From the NCBI GenBank assembly GCA_023052935.1, contig CM041295.1, positions 167,392,366-167,456,365 of the forward strand: a DNA stretch of 64,000 nt. Reading direction: 5' to 3'. The notes beneath the pieces are model-generated. The model was given only the letters and a program-made list of their open reading frames with translations. It did not search any database and was not told the origin of the DNA. Source of the DNA: Piezodorus guildinii (Eukaryota; Arthropoda; Insecta; Hemiptera; Pentatomidae). Numbering within the stretch: position 1 is the stretch's first letter; each line of letters starts with the position of its first letter. Shown here one piece after another: positions 23,010-33,292 of the stretch. A program made the position numbers and the translations under genes.

Positions 23010-24251
23010 TCAGGTTTGTTGAGTAATATTGGAAATAATTTCTTGGTTTTCATGAACGAAATTGTAAAAAGTTTGACCAATGATATTCACGGTATCTTTT
23101 TCATTTTCTATTGACTTAATTTTGTTGATAAGTGCATTTAACATATTCACATATTTAGAGTCACTTGTCGATTTATGAGGATTATCATATATGGAAGCTT
23201 TTTTAGTTTGATTACTCTCGTGTTGTAAGTCCGTAGAGTTACATATTTCGTTTGTAAATTCGGTTTTTCGTTTTTTCTCATTGTGGGTTTGTGGTCTGGC
23301 TTGATGTAACTTTTTTCTGGGATTTCTATAATTTAAAATATTGTAGTCGTTTGAATTATCATCGATTTCAGGAAAATCTAAAAGAGAAAATTCATTTTGT
23401 GTATTAATAGGAAAGAGTTCAGAGGCCTGTTTATAGCTTAATGGTTTTTCCGCCATTATTTGTTTAATTTTTTTCTGTATTTTTTTTTCAAAACAATTTA
23501 TATCGTTCGTTTTATGAGGTAATTTACAATGAACACATTTTATTTGATTGGTGCAGCCAGTATTTGTGTGTTCGTAATCCCCACAATTTTGACACCTTTG
23601 TTTACCGCGGCATTTTTCCTTGAGATGTCCATAACGGAGACACTTTTCACAGAATCTCGGCTTAGATATATAAGGCACGACTTTTCGAAGAGCCAAATAT
23701 AAACCAACGCTTTCCGGAAGTTTCTGAGAGTGAAAAGTAATTTGAATAGTTCCGGTTGGCATCTTATTTATTTCTCCGGAATCATTTTTTATGATTCTAT
23801 TAAATCGTCTAACCTTTAAAACTTTTTCATTCGAGTTAAGATTTTTAATAATTTCATCTTCGGTTATAGAAGTGTGTACATCTCTTATTATTCCGAACTT
23901 TAATACGTACTGTAAAGGTATAAATGCTTTGAGATTATTGCTAGTGATAAAAGGATTTTCTAGGAACCGGTTGGCGAAGTCATAGGTTCGAAAGTCGATT
24001 TCAATTTGATTTTGATTTTTCCTTTTGACACTGTGTACATGAGTGTTACTTAGTCCTAAAAATTTCCCTAATTTCATATCATGGAAAAAAGCAGGGTTAG
24101 TGTCGTCTTTTTTTTCAACAATCACTATGAATGGTCCTTTAAAATAATGTAAATACTTTATATTATGATAAAGGAGAGAGTTATTTTGAGTAGTTTCATT
24201 ATTAGATGTAATAGGAGGTGATTTGTCCCCTCCATCACTATCGGGCCCCAT
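23010..24251 (-). CDS. I-clade ORF1 (gag-like nucleic-acid-binding protein)
   Basis: Intact 413-codon frame. ORF1 proteins of I elements coat the element RNA and assist strand exchange. The N-terminus is acidic and polar (MGPDSDGGDKSPP). An RRM-like/gag core with PTGTIQITFHSQKLPES precedes three zinc knuckles at about residues 198-255: CEKCLRYGHLKEKC, CQNCGDYEHTNTGC and CVHCKLPHKTNDINC. A lysine-rich tail follows. The start is the first ATG after the 5' UTR; the ORF2 ATG lies about 160 bp downstream of the stop. No internal stop or frameshift, in line with a young element. Confidence 0.9.
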   Translation of the reverse strand: MGPDSDGGDKSPPITSNNETTQNNSLLYHNIKYLHYFKGPFIVIVEKKDDTNPAFFHDMKLGKFLGLSNTHVHSVKRKNQNQIEIDFRTYDFANRFLENPFITSNNLKAFIPLQYVLKFGIIRDVHTSITEDEIIKNLNSNEKVLKVRRFNRIIKNDSGEINKMPTGTIQITFHSQKLPESVGLYLALRKVVPYISKPRFCEKCLRYGHLKEKCRGKQRCQNCGDYEHTNTGCTNQIKCVHCKLPHKTNDINCFEKKIQKKIKQIMAEKPLSYKQASELFPINTQNEFSLLDFPEIDDNSNDYNILNYRNPRKKLHQARPQTHNEKKRKTEFTNEICNSTDLQHESNQTKKASIYDNPHKSTSDSKYVNMLNALINKIKSIENEKDTVNIIGQTFYNFVHENQEIISNITQQT

Positions 24252-24499
24252 AGTGGGACCTTACTGACGGTTATTGCCAATTATTCGTCTTATTAAGACT
24301 GAAAAACTGAATTTCCGTTTAATTAGGTAATTTATAATAAGACAGAACTATTATGTGGAGTGAAATTTTCAGTTAGTAAAGAATAAAAATTAAAAGTAAG
24401 TATAAAGAAAGGTTCTTATCTGACAAAGTACTGCTAATCACTCGGAGCGGAGCTGTCCTCTCTGTAGGATTACTCAGAGTAAACTGCATTTTTCGTTTT

Positions 24500-24625
24500 C
24501 GTGGTAGACCTGCCACGCGCGACTTGGTTATTTGGACTCTGGGGATCCTAAATGTGTATTTCCTTTGAAAACTAAATTCGAAAAATTTAACGATCGCAAT
24601 AAAATCTCTTACATAATATGTAAAA
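24500..24625 (+). repeat. S-family repeat, 3' part after the I-clade insertion
   Basis: Resumes at TCGTGGTAGACCTGCC and continues through ACTTGGTTATTTGGACTCTG and AACGATCGCAATAAAATC, matching the end blocks of the other S copies. It completes the S copy interrupted at 18879. Confidence 0.8.
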
Positions 24626-25533
24626 GTCAATTTATATTAAAAGGTGTCAATGTGTAGGAAGCGAGGAAGTAGGGTAGAGAATAGGAAACGATTTTTTTCT
24701 CTCAGTGATACGCCAATCTATTCAATTTTGTTCTAATAATATAGGAAGGGGGGCACTGGTCTACAGATCTATTAATAATAACAGGGAACGTGATTTACTT
24801 TTTTTTATAAGTCACGGAAAAAAAAAGTGGTTGTACAGATTGTATTTTAACAATGGAGAGATTGATGACGAAGGCAGAAAATGAGCTTTAAAAAGCCATA
24901 AAAAGTATACAATCAAAACGATGACGTTGATGTTTTGTAATTTTTTTTCATAGCATTTTTCGTTGGAGGAATTACTGGCCAATTAAATATTTTTTACCTA
25001 CTCCAGGTTTAGAATAGAGGTCATACACCTAAGAAATTTCTTTTAACACTATTGCCTCACCAAAATATTTCCAGAAAATCCGAGCGTGTAAAATTATTTT
25101 GTAATTCACACGTAATAATTACTAGGTGTAGGTTGAAATTATTGTTAATAAATAATTAGTAGATGTTTCGGGGGTTTCTCTCGTCACCAGGATATTCTAC
25201 AATAAAATGAAAACTAACCTCTAAAAAGCATTAACAATTAATATTTTACATTCATTATTAAAATGTACTGTTTTAAAAAAATAAAAATCACATTTATACA
25301 TAAGTTCACATAACTTCACTCACAATCTCCCCCTTCTCTCTCCGGTTATGTGAAACCCGTTAGCCAACAGGTGGCTATTTACAAAAATAGGCGTAGATGG
25401 TGATAACCCTACCTTTAGGGATACTTCATAAAGTATCATCCATTAACGCGGTGTAAAACCATTCCGCTCGGTCAATAGGAAACTATAACTGTCGCGCCAT
25501 TCGGAAAAAAATAAATCATTAATTTCATTCATC
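24626..25533. other. AT-rich stretch without a gene
   Basis: No coding signal. A segment at 24971-25034 is an imperfect reverse complement of 36580-36645 (shared AATATTTTTTAC and CTCCAGGTTTAGAATAG), so it belongs to a repeat that extends past the S end in another copy. Confidence 0.55.
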
Positions 25534-28500
25534 AATTGAGACGTTGATTTCCAAAAGGTACTAAAGGACATTTTTTACGAAATTGATATTTTTACATATT
25601 TGTATTCTCATCATTTAGTTTTATCTAAATATTTTATTTGATGTTATCTAATGATTTCTCAAGTCATTAAAAAACGCGATTTATTTAGAAATGCGGTCAT
25701 TTTCTAAAAGTACTAATTACGCATTTATTTTCGTTCCAAATCATTCTAAAAAAATTCATTTCATAACTTTAATATGATGTTGTTATTATAGTAAAAAAAT
25801 AATTCTAAATTTTAAGGCAAAAAGACCCAAATTAGCTGGTTTAATAATATATAGCATTTCCAAGTCAATTGTAACCTTTTCCAAGTCAAATGTAACTTTT
25901 TCCAAGTCAAATGTAACCTTTTCCAAGTCAAATGTAACCCTTTCCATTTCAAATGTCACCTTTTCCAAGTCAAATGTAACTTTTTCCATTTCAAATGTCA
26001 CCTTTTCCATTTCAAATGTTACCTTTTCCAAGTCAAATGTCACCTTTTTCTTCACTTCTAGCCTTAAATAGCCCGTTTTATTTATTTATTTATTGAAAAA
26101 TAATTAGTTTAATTAAAATTATGACTTTTTTAATAATTTTGGCATATCATATCACTGTTTTTTTTTTTTGTGTTTTTTTAGATATTTGATATCAAGTTCT
26201 GTTTTTACGAACTAATATTTAAAAAAATATTTAGTTTTAAAATAGTTGTTGATTTTGAATTTTTAGAGGGGAGGGATAGTTTTTGGGAATAATTAATGTG
26301 TTTTCGGGTATTATAATGACGTTTTTAAAGATGTATTTTTTATCGCTCGCGTGCATATTAACTCGCATTTACTTTTAATGTTTTTTATTGATATAGGGAT
26401 TAATTATTGTGCTTTCGGGTGGTTATGATTACGTTTTTTCGAGCTGTATTTTTTATCGCTCATGTATATTTCCACTCGCATTTACTTTTTATGTTTTTTA
26501 TTGATATAGGGATGAATTATTGTGCTTTCGGGTGGTATTGTTACGTTTTTTGAGCTCTATCTTTTATGGCTCATGCGTATTTCAACTCGCATTTACTTTC
26601 AATGTTTTTTATTGATATAGGGATGAATTATTGTGTTTTCGGGTGGTTATGATTACGTTTTTCGAGCTGTATCCTTTATCGCTCATGCGTATTTCAACTT
26701 GCACTTACTTATAATGTTTTTTATTGATATAGGCATTAATTGTTGTGTTTTCGGATGGTTATGATTACGTTTTTCGAGCTGTATCCTTTATCGCTCATGC
26801 GTATTTCAACTTGCACTTACTTATAAGGTTTTTTATTGATATAGGCATTAATTGTTGTGTTTTCGGGTGGTTATGATTACGTTTTTTGAGCTCTATCTTT
26901 TATCGCTCTTGGATATTTCAACTAGCATTTACTTTTTATGTTTTTTATTGATATAGGGATAAATTATCGTGCATACGGGTGGTTATGATTACATTTTTTG
27001 AGCTCTATCCTTTATCGCTCTTGGATATTTCAACTAGCATTTACTGTTACCGACTTTTATTGATGTAGGGATTAATTATTGTTCTTTCGGGTGGTTATGA
27101 TTACGTTTTTCGAGCTGTATCTTTTATGGCTCATGCGTATTTCAACTCGCATTTACTTTTTATGTTTTTTATTGATATAGGGATAAATTATCGTGCATAC
27201 GGGTGGTTATGATGACGTTTTTCGTGCTGTATCTTTTATCGCTCATGCGTATTTCAACTTGCACTTACTTATAATGTTTTTTATTGATATAGGCATTAAT
27301 TGTTGTGTTTTCGGGTGGTTATGATTACGTTTTTCGAGCTGTATCCTTTATCGCTCATGCGTATTTCAACTTGCACTTACTTATAATGTTTTTTATTGAT
27401 ATAGGGATGAATTATTGTGCTTTCGGGTGGTTATGGTTACGTTTTTTGAGCTCTATCTTTTATGGCTCATGCGTATTTCAACTTTATAGATATAGATCAA
27501 TAAAAAACATAAAAAGTAAATGCTAGTTGAAATATCCAAGAGCGATAAAAGATAGAGCTCAAAAAACGTAATCATAACCACCCGAAAACACAACAATTAA
27601 TGCCTATATCAATAAAAAACATTATAAGTAAGTGCAAGTTGAAATACGCATGAGCGATAAAGGATACAGCTCGAAAAACGTAATCATAACCATCCGAAAA
27701 CACAACAATTAATGCCTATATCAATAAAAAACATTATAAGTAAGTGCAAGTTGAAATACGCATGAGCGATAAAGGATACAGCTCGAAAAACGTAATCATA
27801 ACCACCCGAAAACACTATAATTCATCCCTATATCAATAAAAAACATTGAAAGTAAATGCGAGTTGAAATACGCATGAGCCATAAAAGATAGAGCTCAAAA
27901 AACGTAACCATAACCACCCGAAAGCACAATAATTCATCCCTATATCAATAAAAAACATAAAAAGTAAGTGCAAGTTGAAATACGCATGAGCGATAAAGGA
28001 TACAGCTCGAAAAACGTAATCATAACCACCCGAAAACACAATAATTCATCCCTATATCAATAAAAAACATTAAAAGTAAATGCGAGTTAATATGCACGCG
28101 AGCGATAAAAAATACATCTTTAAAAACGTAATTATAATACCCGAAAACACATTAATTATTCCCAAAAACTATCCCTCCCCTCTAAAAATTCAAAATCAAC
28201 AACTATTTTAAAACTAAATATTTTTTTAAATATTAGTTCGTAAAAACAGAACTTGATATCAAATATCTAAAAAAACACAAAAAAAAAAACAGTGATATGA
28301 TATGCCAAAATTATTAAAAAAGTCATAATTTTAATTAAACTAATTATTTTTCAATAAATAAATAAATAAAACGGGCTATTTAAGGCTAGAAGTGAAGAAA
28401 AAGGTGACATTTGACTTGGAAAAGGTAACATTTGAAATGGAAAAGGTGACATTTGAAATGGAAAAAGTTACATTTGACTTGGAAAAGGTGACATTTGAAA

Positions 28501-28670
28501 TGGAAAGGTTACATTGACTGGAAAGGTTACATTTGACTTGGAAAAAGTTACATTTGACTTGGAAAAGGTTACAATTGACTTGGAAATGCTATAGTAATGA
28601 GAGATTTTCGCGCTTCCTGTAAAATTTCCTAGAATGGATATAGTACCTTTTGGAAATCAACGTCTCAATT
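25534..28670. mobile_element. M element (MITE-like), copy split by foldback FB2
   Basis: The 30-bp terminal inverted repeats are perfect: AATTGAGACGTTGATTTCCA and ten more bases at 25534-25563, mirrored at 28641-28670. The interior up to 25851 matches M copy 1 (11486-11909). FB2 (25852-28591) then interrupts it, and the M sequence resumes at 28594. Without FB2 the element would be about 395 bp, close to copy 1. Confidence 0.8.
25852..28591. mobile_element. Foldback element FB2 (without central spacer)
   Basis: Termini TAGCATTTCC and GGAAATGCTA, flanked by TA on both sides (25850-25851 and 28592-28593). The empty site in M copy 1 has a single TA there, which supports a TA duplication. Outer 21-bp arrays lie at about 25860-26045 and 28404-28585; inner ~110-bp arrays make up most of both arms. 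The arms meet almost directly at about 27485-27500, with no unique core. The left arm (about 1.6 kb) is longer than the right (about 1.1 kb), so unit numbers differ. Heptad-like open frames across the 21-bp arrays are an artefact of a 7-codon repeat, not genes. Confidence 0.85.
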
Positions 28671-30511
28671 GTGAACTAAGTTAGAAATCAGGTTCCAAAA
28701 TTAAAAAGAAAAAATTTTATCGCATAAACTCCACTGAAATGTTTAGGTGTAATTTAAAAACATTAAATAATTAAAGTTTATCTAAACAACTTTTATTTAA
28801 ATTAAAGATTTTATTAAATAGTTTTAAGTTAAGGTGACAAGTATTAGTTTGTTACTGTTCCCTTTAGGAAGTATCAATGTTATTGAAATTGAACATTTTA
28901 TTCATTGATTTATTTTGTTAAAGCATTTTTATTTTTGTCTAAGTTTCGAGGTTTGGTCGCTATTGTCAAGACTTTCAGAGTGAGTATATAACTTTTTATA
29001 GCAGAAATGCATAAAGTCGATTTAAAACACTGATAAGATTTATGTTAATATATTTATATTTTATAATATAATTCTTAGGTCCAAGTACAATACAATGAAC
29101 TGATATTCTAATTTTTTGTTATCAACTGACATAATGCATTTATTATATAAAACTAATAAAATCCAAGACATAATAATGACGATAAAATCCCGAAATGTAA
29201 GTTAAAATAAAAAAAAAAAAACAACATTTTAACCAACAACAAGGAATCTTGGTAGTTTGAAATATTTATTTCATTATCATACTAGCTAACCTTTTTCATT
29301 ATTAAAAATATAGCTACAATAACAAGCATGTATCTTATAGGTTATCTTAAAGAAATTAAATTGTTAACAATATTGTAAAGTAACATTTTTCTTCTTGTAT
29401 TATTAATGTATGTTTTATTGCTTCAAATATGCTTCTGACTACCGTTTAACATAACTAAATAATGTTTAATTAATTTTTAATGAGAGGTAACTTTTAACTT
29501 TTGGGTTTTCTTAACTTATATTTCTAAGAAAAAAAAAATTCAAATTGCCTATATTTTTTTTCTTTAGTTGAGTCTATATTAAAGTTTTAATTTATTTCAA
29601 GTTAGGTAAAAATATTGGATTTTTTTTTTATAAAAGTATTATATCTTCCATCCTTGTTATGCCCATAAGTCATAAGATATGTATTTTATCGACAGTATAT
29701 AAGCATATATGTATCACGTTGTTTCTTGTGGACATGGACGGTTTTCTCAAAGTTATAACTATTTCTACACATATTTCGTCAAATACCTACTTTAATAATG
29801 ATCAATATTTATCTTTCAACACTTTTATAATTTATTTTCACCTTTAAAGACATCTAATCTAATTCTGATGTATTGATAAATGTCAGTAAATCTTGCTATT
29901 AGCTGCTGTATTTTAGATTTCAATGAGCTCATACTAAGCCAATAAAATGAAACATTTTTAACTTTCGGAAAGATAAAGTATTTAATAATGTGAAATTTAT
30001 GATTATAATGATAATTACGATTGCACTAATATAGGAAACAACGAAACTATAGCTTGGGCAAACAAATATTAATTTTTTTACTAATTTTCTGCTCATTTCA
30101 CACAAATCCGTAATTGGCCAAGGTATTGTCAGATTGGTTGCGTAGGCAGATGCTGATTTTACAAAACTGAAGAAAAGGCCAGAGTTGCTGACTTGACTCA
30201 AAAATCGATTTAAATGCGAGATATTTACCAGGTGTATTCTATCGAAGGTATATTTTACCGCAAAAACATTCGTTAGTAATTGCTAATAATTATATATTAA
30301 TTATATATATATGTTATAGTATTATTCAATGTTATATTGTTATGCCCTTTATTTTTTAGATATTTTTAATTTAGTCTTGAAAACTGGAGTCACAAGTTCA
30401 TACGATAAAAAAAAACAAAAAACGAATCTGGTATCTACGGATTTAATAATGATACTACAACTTTATATTTATCTTTTATAATAATATTATTTCAAAACAG
30501 AAGAATTACAT
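28671..30511. other. AT-rich stretch without a gene
   Basis: No supported coding region or repeat family on either strand. Short open frames (for example 29929-30201, minus) show no recognisable domain. Confidence 0.5.
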
Positions 30512-30657
30512 TGGTTAATAGTTTTTTGTTTTATTTTTTTAGTTATTGGAATTTACAACTAAATAATGGAATAAAAGAAGTAAATTTGAGTGAAATATAA
30601 AAAAGGCATGAAAGACATGTAGAGAAGCTACCCAATGGAAGCACACTGGTTAATAGT
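30512..30657 (-). mobile_element. Jockey family A, 124-bp 3'-end-only insertion (copy 4)
   Basis: TTATTGGAATTTACAACT... GACATGTAGAGAAGCTACCC (about 30543-30634) matches the 3' UTR of Jockey A copy 2, in minus orientation, with a T-rich tail at 30523-30540. TGGTTAATAGT occurs at 30512-30522 and 30647-30657, an 11-bp target duplication. An extreme case of 5' truncation. Confidence 0.85.
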
Positions 30658-31147
30658 GGTAGGAAAAAAGTAATATTTTTGAAATTCCTTCACTATTTAT
30701 TGTTTTAAACATTTAGTCTACAATACAATGAAAACAAATTACTACAAGCATATGTATACATATACATATACAACAATGTTTTAGTAAAATTTTAGTTTTT
30801 AATTTTAAAATTTAATTTTCATGAAATATTTTGCTGAGGCACTATAATTAAAAAAAATCTGGTGCGGGCAACACACGACTTTCACTTACGTCGATTTTTA
30901 AAATCAATGAAAGAATTTTCAAATACAGTTAGAGATGAAAATACCTGAAACTATTAAGGAATTAATCAAATTGAATTTCTATAGAAACATGTGTTTCATT
31001 AAAAAATCTATTATATTATTATCTAAAATAATCTGTTAGTTTTATCTTCTTCTCATCAGTCTCTATCAACTTCTAAAAGCTTGTGTATGAGATGATATTT
31101 TTTTCTAAAATCTTTAGCTTTCCAACGGTATATCATACATGTATATT

Positions 31148-31195
31148 ACTGCTCTTAAAGGGACGTTAAATAAATAAACAAACAAACTGCTCTTA
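31148..31195 (+). mobile_element. 28-bp retroposed tail with 10-bp target duplication
   Basis: Inside S4, ACTGCTCTTA at 31148-31157 is repeated at 31186-31195. Between them is AAGGGACGTTAAATAAATAA plus ACAAACAA, which is absent from other S copies and looks like the last bases of a LINE/SINE tail with an (AAAT)n-like repeat. I infer a target-primed insertion aborted almost at once. Confidence 0.65.
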
Positions 31196-31647
31196 TGTTC
31201 AAAAACGAAAAATTGCATTAAAAAAGTATTTTTCTGTTTTCTCCTTTAGTTGGGTATCGAATTTATTCAATTTATATATTTACCTGATTTTCATCAGCGT
31301 TAAAAAGATAATCTAGTTATTATTATTGAATCTACAAAATTAAAGGTACGTTAGGGGAAGAAAATTTAAAATATCGGCATTTAAGCCCTGACAGACCATT
31401 TTTATCCAAATAAAACCTACATGATATTAGAGCCCATTAAATTTTACATCGATATAGCGAGTTTAATCAAAATCGTCGGAACCGTTTTCGAGAAAATCGA
31501 AAAAAGGTGCAAAATGCATAATATAAAGTGCCTCTTCTGGTAAGCTCATTTTGATGAAAAAAGTTTTGTCACGTCTCGAGCGTAAAGTTGTCTTAAATAT
31601 GAAATTTCAGTTTCATAGGACTTACCGTTTCCGCCCGGGAGTTACTA

Positions 31648-31680
31648 CACACACACATACACACACACACACACACACAC
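31648..31680. repeat. (CA)n microsatellite at the R1 insertion point
   Basis: About 16 CA units with one CATA variant. Other S copies have only a short CACACACA here. Confidence 0.95.
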
Positions 31681-31912
31681 AGACCTTCTTGCGGGCCCGT
31701 GTGGAGTTTCTAGAGCTTCCATCGGGCGCCTCCCCGGGTGGCGGATAGGGGAAAGCTCACCAGATTTGGTGGGTACCGGGGAAATAAAATACCCGGGGCG
31801 GACCAAAACTAGACAAATCCAGGCGTGACGGTTCCTAGAATAGGCGGCGACCTGGTCAGCGTCTGTTCCTCAGGTTAGAGGCCGCTGAATCACACCTGGC
31901 AGGAGGTATAAA

Positions 31913-33292
31913 ATGCAAAAATATAACTATGAGATGATAGAGCAGGAGATTTTACTTACGGTGCAGGGGCTCGGAACCCCAGTACCGGCGTCGGCAGAGG
32001 TTGAGAAAGCGGGACACCCGACGTCGTCATCAAGCCACCGCAATGAAACACCTTTACATTTTGATAGAGCTGAGACATCATCAGGTACTACTACAACGTT
32101 GGAGCTCTGCAAGGATGAGTGGACAACGCTGGTTAAAGAAGTCCAGGGTTTACAGACATACATCCAGTCTAAGCATAATGTCCATGGAGAGATTAAGGAA
32201 TATGCCTGTAGAATCCTGAACCAGTTGATGTCACTGGAGTGCAAATTCAAAGCTCGGGAGGATGCACAAAGTATGGTGGATATCTGCACCCAAACCGTGC
32301 CATCGGTACCCACAATAAATAATAAACGACAGAATCAGGATTTCCAGGGTTCAACGACTCACGAGAATGGATCAGCAAAAAGGGATCAGCCAAAGGCGAT
32401 GGTTCCAAGGAAGCAGGCTAAGGCACCAACTGGCCCTCCAAGCCCCATAGCGGAGCAGACTCAGCAATCCATAATAGCCTCAACAGCCCCAGTTGAACGA
32501 TGGCAAACAGTCACTAACCAGAAGAAGAGAGGAAATCGGCGCCCACGCCCAAAACCACCGAGGCCGGATGCCCTCATAATTAAGGTTAAGGAAGGCACCA
32601 CATATGCAGACACACTCCGCAAAGGGCGAGCTGATCCATCCTTGAAAGATATGAGCTCCAATATTAACAGGGTTCGCAAAAATGAGGTGGGAAATCTCCT
32701 GATACAGTTGAATAGGGAAACAAAAGGGGTCTCTCTGGAGAGAATGAAGGAAACCCTAGAGGGAGCATTGGGGTCAGAGGCCGAAGTTAGGGCTTGGAGA
32801 CAGGAATCGTTAATTGAAATAAGAGACCTGGACGCTCTAACATCAAAAGAAAGGGTCGCTGAGGCTCTCTCCACATTAATAGAGGAAGAGAATATAAAGC
32901 CAACCGCTGTATTGTCGATCCGCTCGGCATACGCTGGAACAAGGACGGCAGTTATTGCTTTGCCAGTCGCGCAGGCTAGGAAAGCAATTGCCAAAGGAAT
33001 AATCAGGGTCGGATTAGTGATCAGTAGGATTCGGGAAAAAATCCGACTACAGCGCTGCTACCGGTGTTGGAACTTTGGACATTTTGCCAGGCAATGCAAA
33101 GGACCCGACCGAACGAAATGTTGTCGCAGGTGCTGCGAAGAGGGCCATTTAGCCTTGAATTGTACTAAGAGTCCGTCTTGCGCTCTTTGCCTCGGAGGAG
33201 GCGATAGTGGACACCTGTGTGGCGGCAGCAGATGCCCAGCATTACAGCGCGCCTTAGAAGAACAAAGGAGTGGAAGAAGTCGCCCCATATGA
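31913..33292 (+). CDS. R1-clade ORF1 (gag-like zinc-knuckle protein)
   Basis: Intact 459-codon frame starting at the ATG after the leader. ORF1 of R1-clade LINEs forms the RNA-protein particle and guides it to the target. The N-terminal half is polar. A basic linker follows (PRPKPPRPDALIIKVKEG, about residues 222-239), then a conserved gag-like core and, at about 382-447, three zinc knuckles: CYRCWNFGHFARQC, CRRCCEEGHLALNC and CALCLGGGDSGHLC. The stop TGA (33290-33292) overlaps the ORF2 start as ATGA, suggesting coupled translation. Confidence 0.9.
   Translation: MQKYNYEMIEQEILLTVQGLGTPVPASAEVEKAGHPTSSSSHRNETPLHFDRAETSSGTTTTLELCKDEWTTLVKEVQGLQTYIQSKHNVHGEIKEYACRILNQLMSLECKFKAREDAQSMVDICTQTVPSVPTINNKRQNQDFQGSTTHENGSAKRDQPKAMVPRKQAKAPTGPPSPIAEQTQQSIIASTAPVERWQTVTNQKKRGNRRPRPKPPRPDALIIKVKEGTTYADTLRKGRADPSLKDMSSNINRVRKNEVGNLLIQLNRETKGVSLERMKETLEGALGSEAEVRAWRQESLIEIRDLDALTSKERVAEALSTLIEEENIKPTAVLSIRSAYAGTRTAVIALPVAQARKAIAKGIIRVGLVISRIREKIRLQRCYRCWNFGHFARQCKGPDRTKCCRRCCEEGHLALNCTKSPSCALCLGGGDSGHLCGGSRCPALQRALEEQRSGRSRPI

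Larger units (their letters stand above)
18892..24486 (-). mobile_element. I-clade non-LTR retrotransposon, nearly intact
   Basis: A complete-looking LINE of about 5.6 kb on the minus strand: 5' UTR 24486-24252, ORF1 24251-23010, ORF2 from 22849 to about 19204, a 3' UTR and a T-run (the poly(A) tail) next to 18892. CATTTTTCGTTTT occurs at 18879-18891 and again at 24487-24499, a perfect 13-bp target duplication, and the interrupted S repeat resumes directly after it. Endonuclease plus RT plus C-terminal RNase H is the domain set of the I group. One frameshift in ORF2 is the only obvious defect, so the insertion is probably young. Confidence 0.9.
30855..31695 (+). repeat. S-family repeat, copy S4 (5' part)
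   Basis: One of the best-preserved S copies. It starts AAATCTGGTGCGGGCAACAC, then ACTTTCACTTACG, CTTTAGCTTTCCAACGGTAT (about 31115), CTCCTTTAGTTGGGTATC (about 31240), AAATTAAAGGTACG (about 31336), GAAATTTCAGTTTCATAGG and an expanded CA tract at 31650-31680. The R1-clade LINE interrupts it at 31695; it resumes at 36461 and ends near 36577. Total S length about 950 bp, non-coding. Confidence 0.8.

Noticed and set aside
24730..24760. CTAATAATATAGGAAGG as a third M copy
   Set aside because: Only about 16 bp match and neither terminal inverted repeat is present nearby.
25786..26055. Open frames with a KVTFDLE/KVTFEME heptad-like repeat (also near 17154-17556, 60444-60759, 63262-63626 and 13792-13983), resembling a coiled coil
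   Set aside because: They arise because the foldback outer array is a 21-bp (7-codon) unit lacking stops; frames are open on both strands and follow the DNA repeat exactly.
27305..28039. Mirrored open frames beginning MFSGGYDYVF, resembling a small membrane protein
   Set aside because: They lie in the inner ~110-bp tandem units of FB2 and appear in mirrored positions in both arms. Repeat-derived, not genes.
32461..32994. Long antisense frames within the R1-clade ORF1 and ORF2 (also 35257-35619, 35645-35911)
   Set aside because: Shadows of real coding frames in a GC-richer region; no independent domain.
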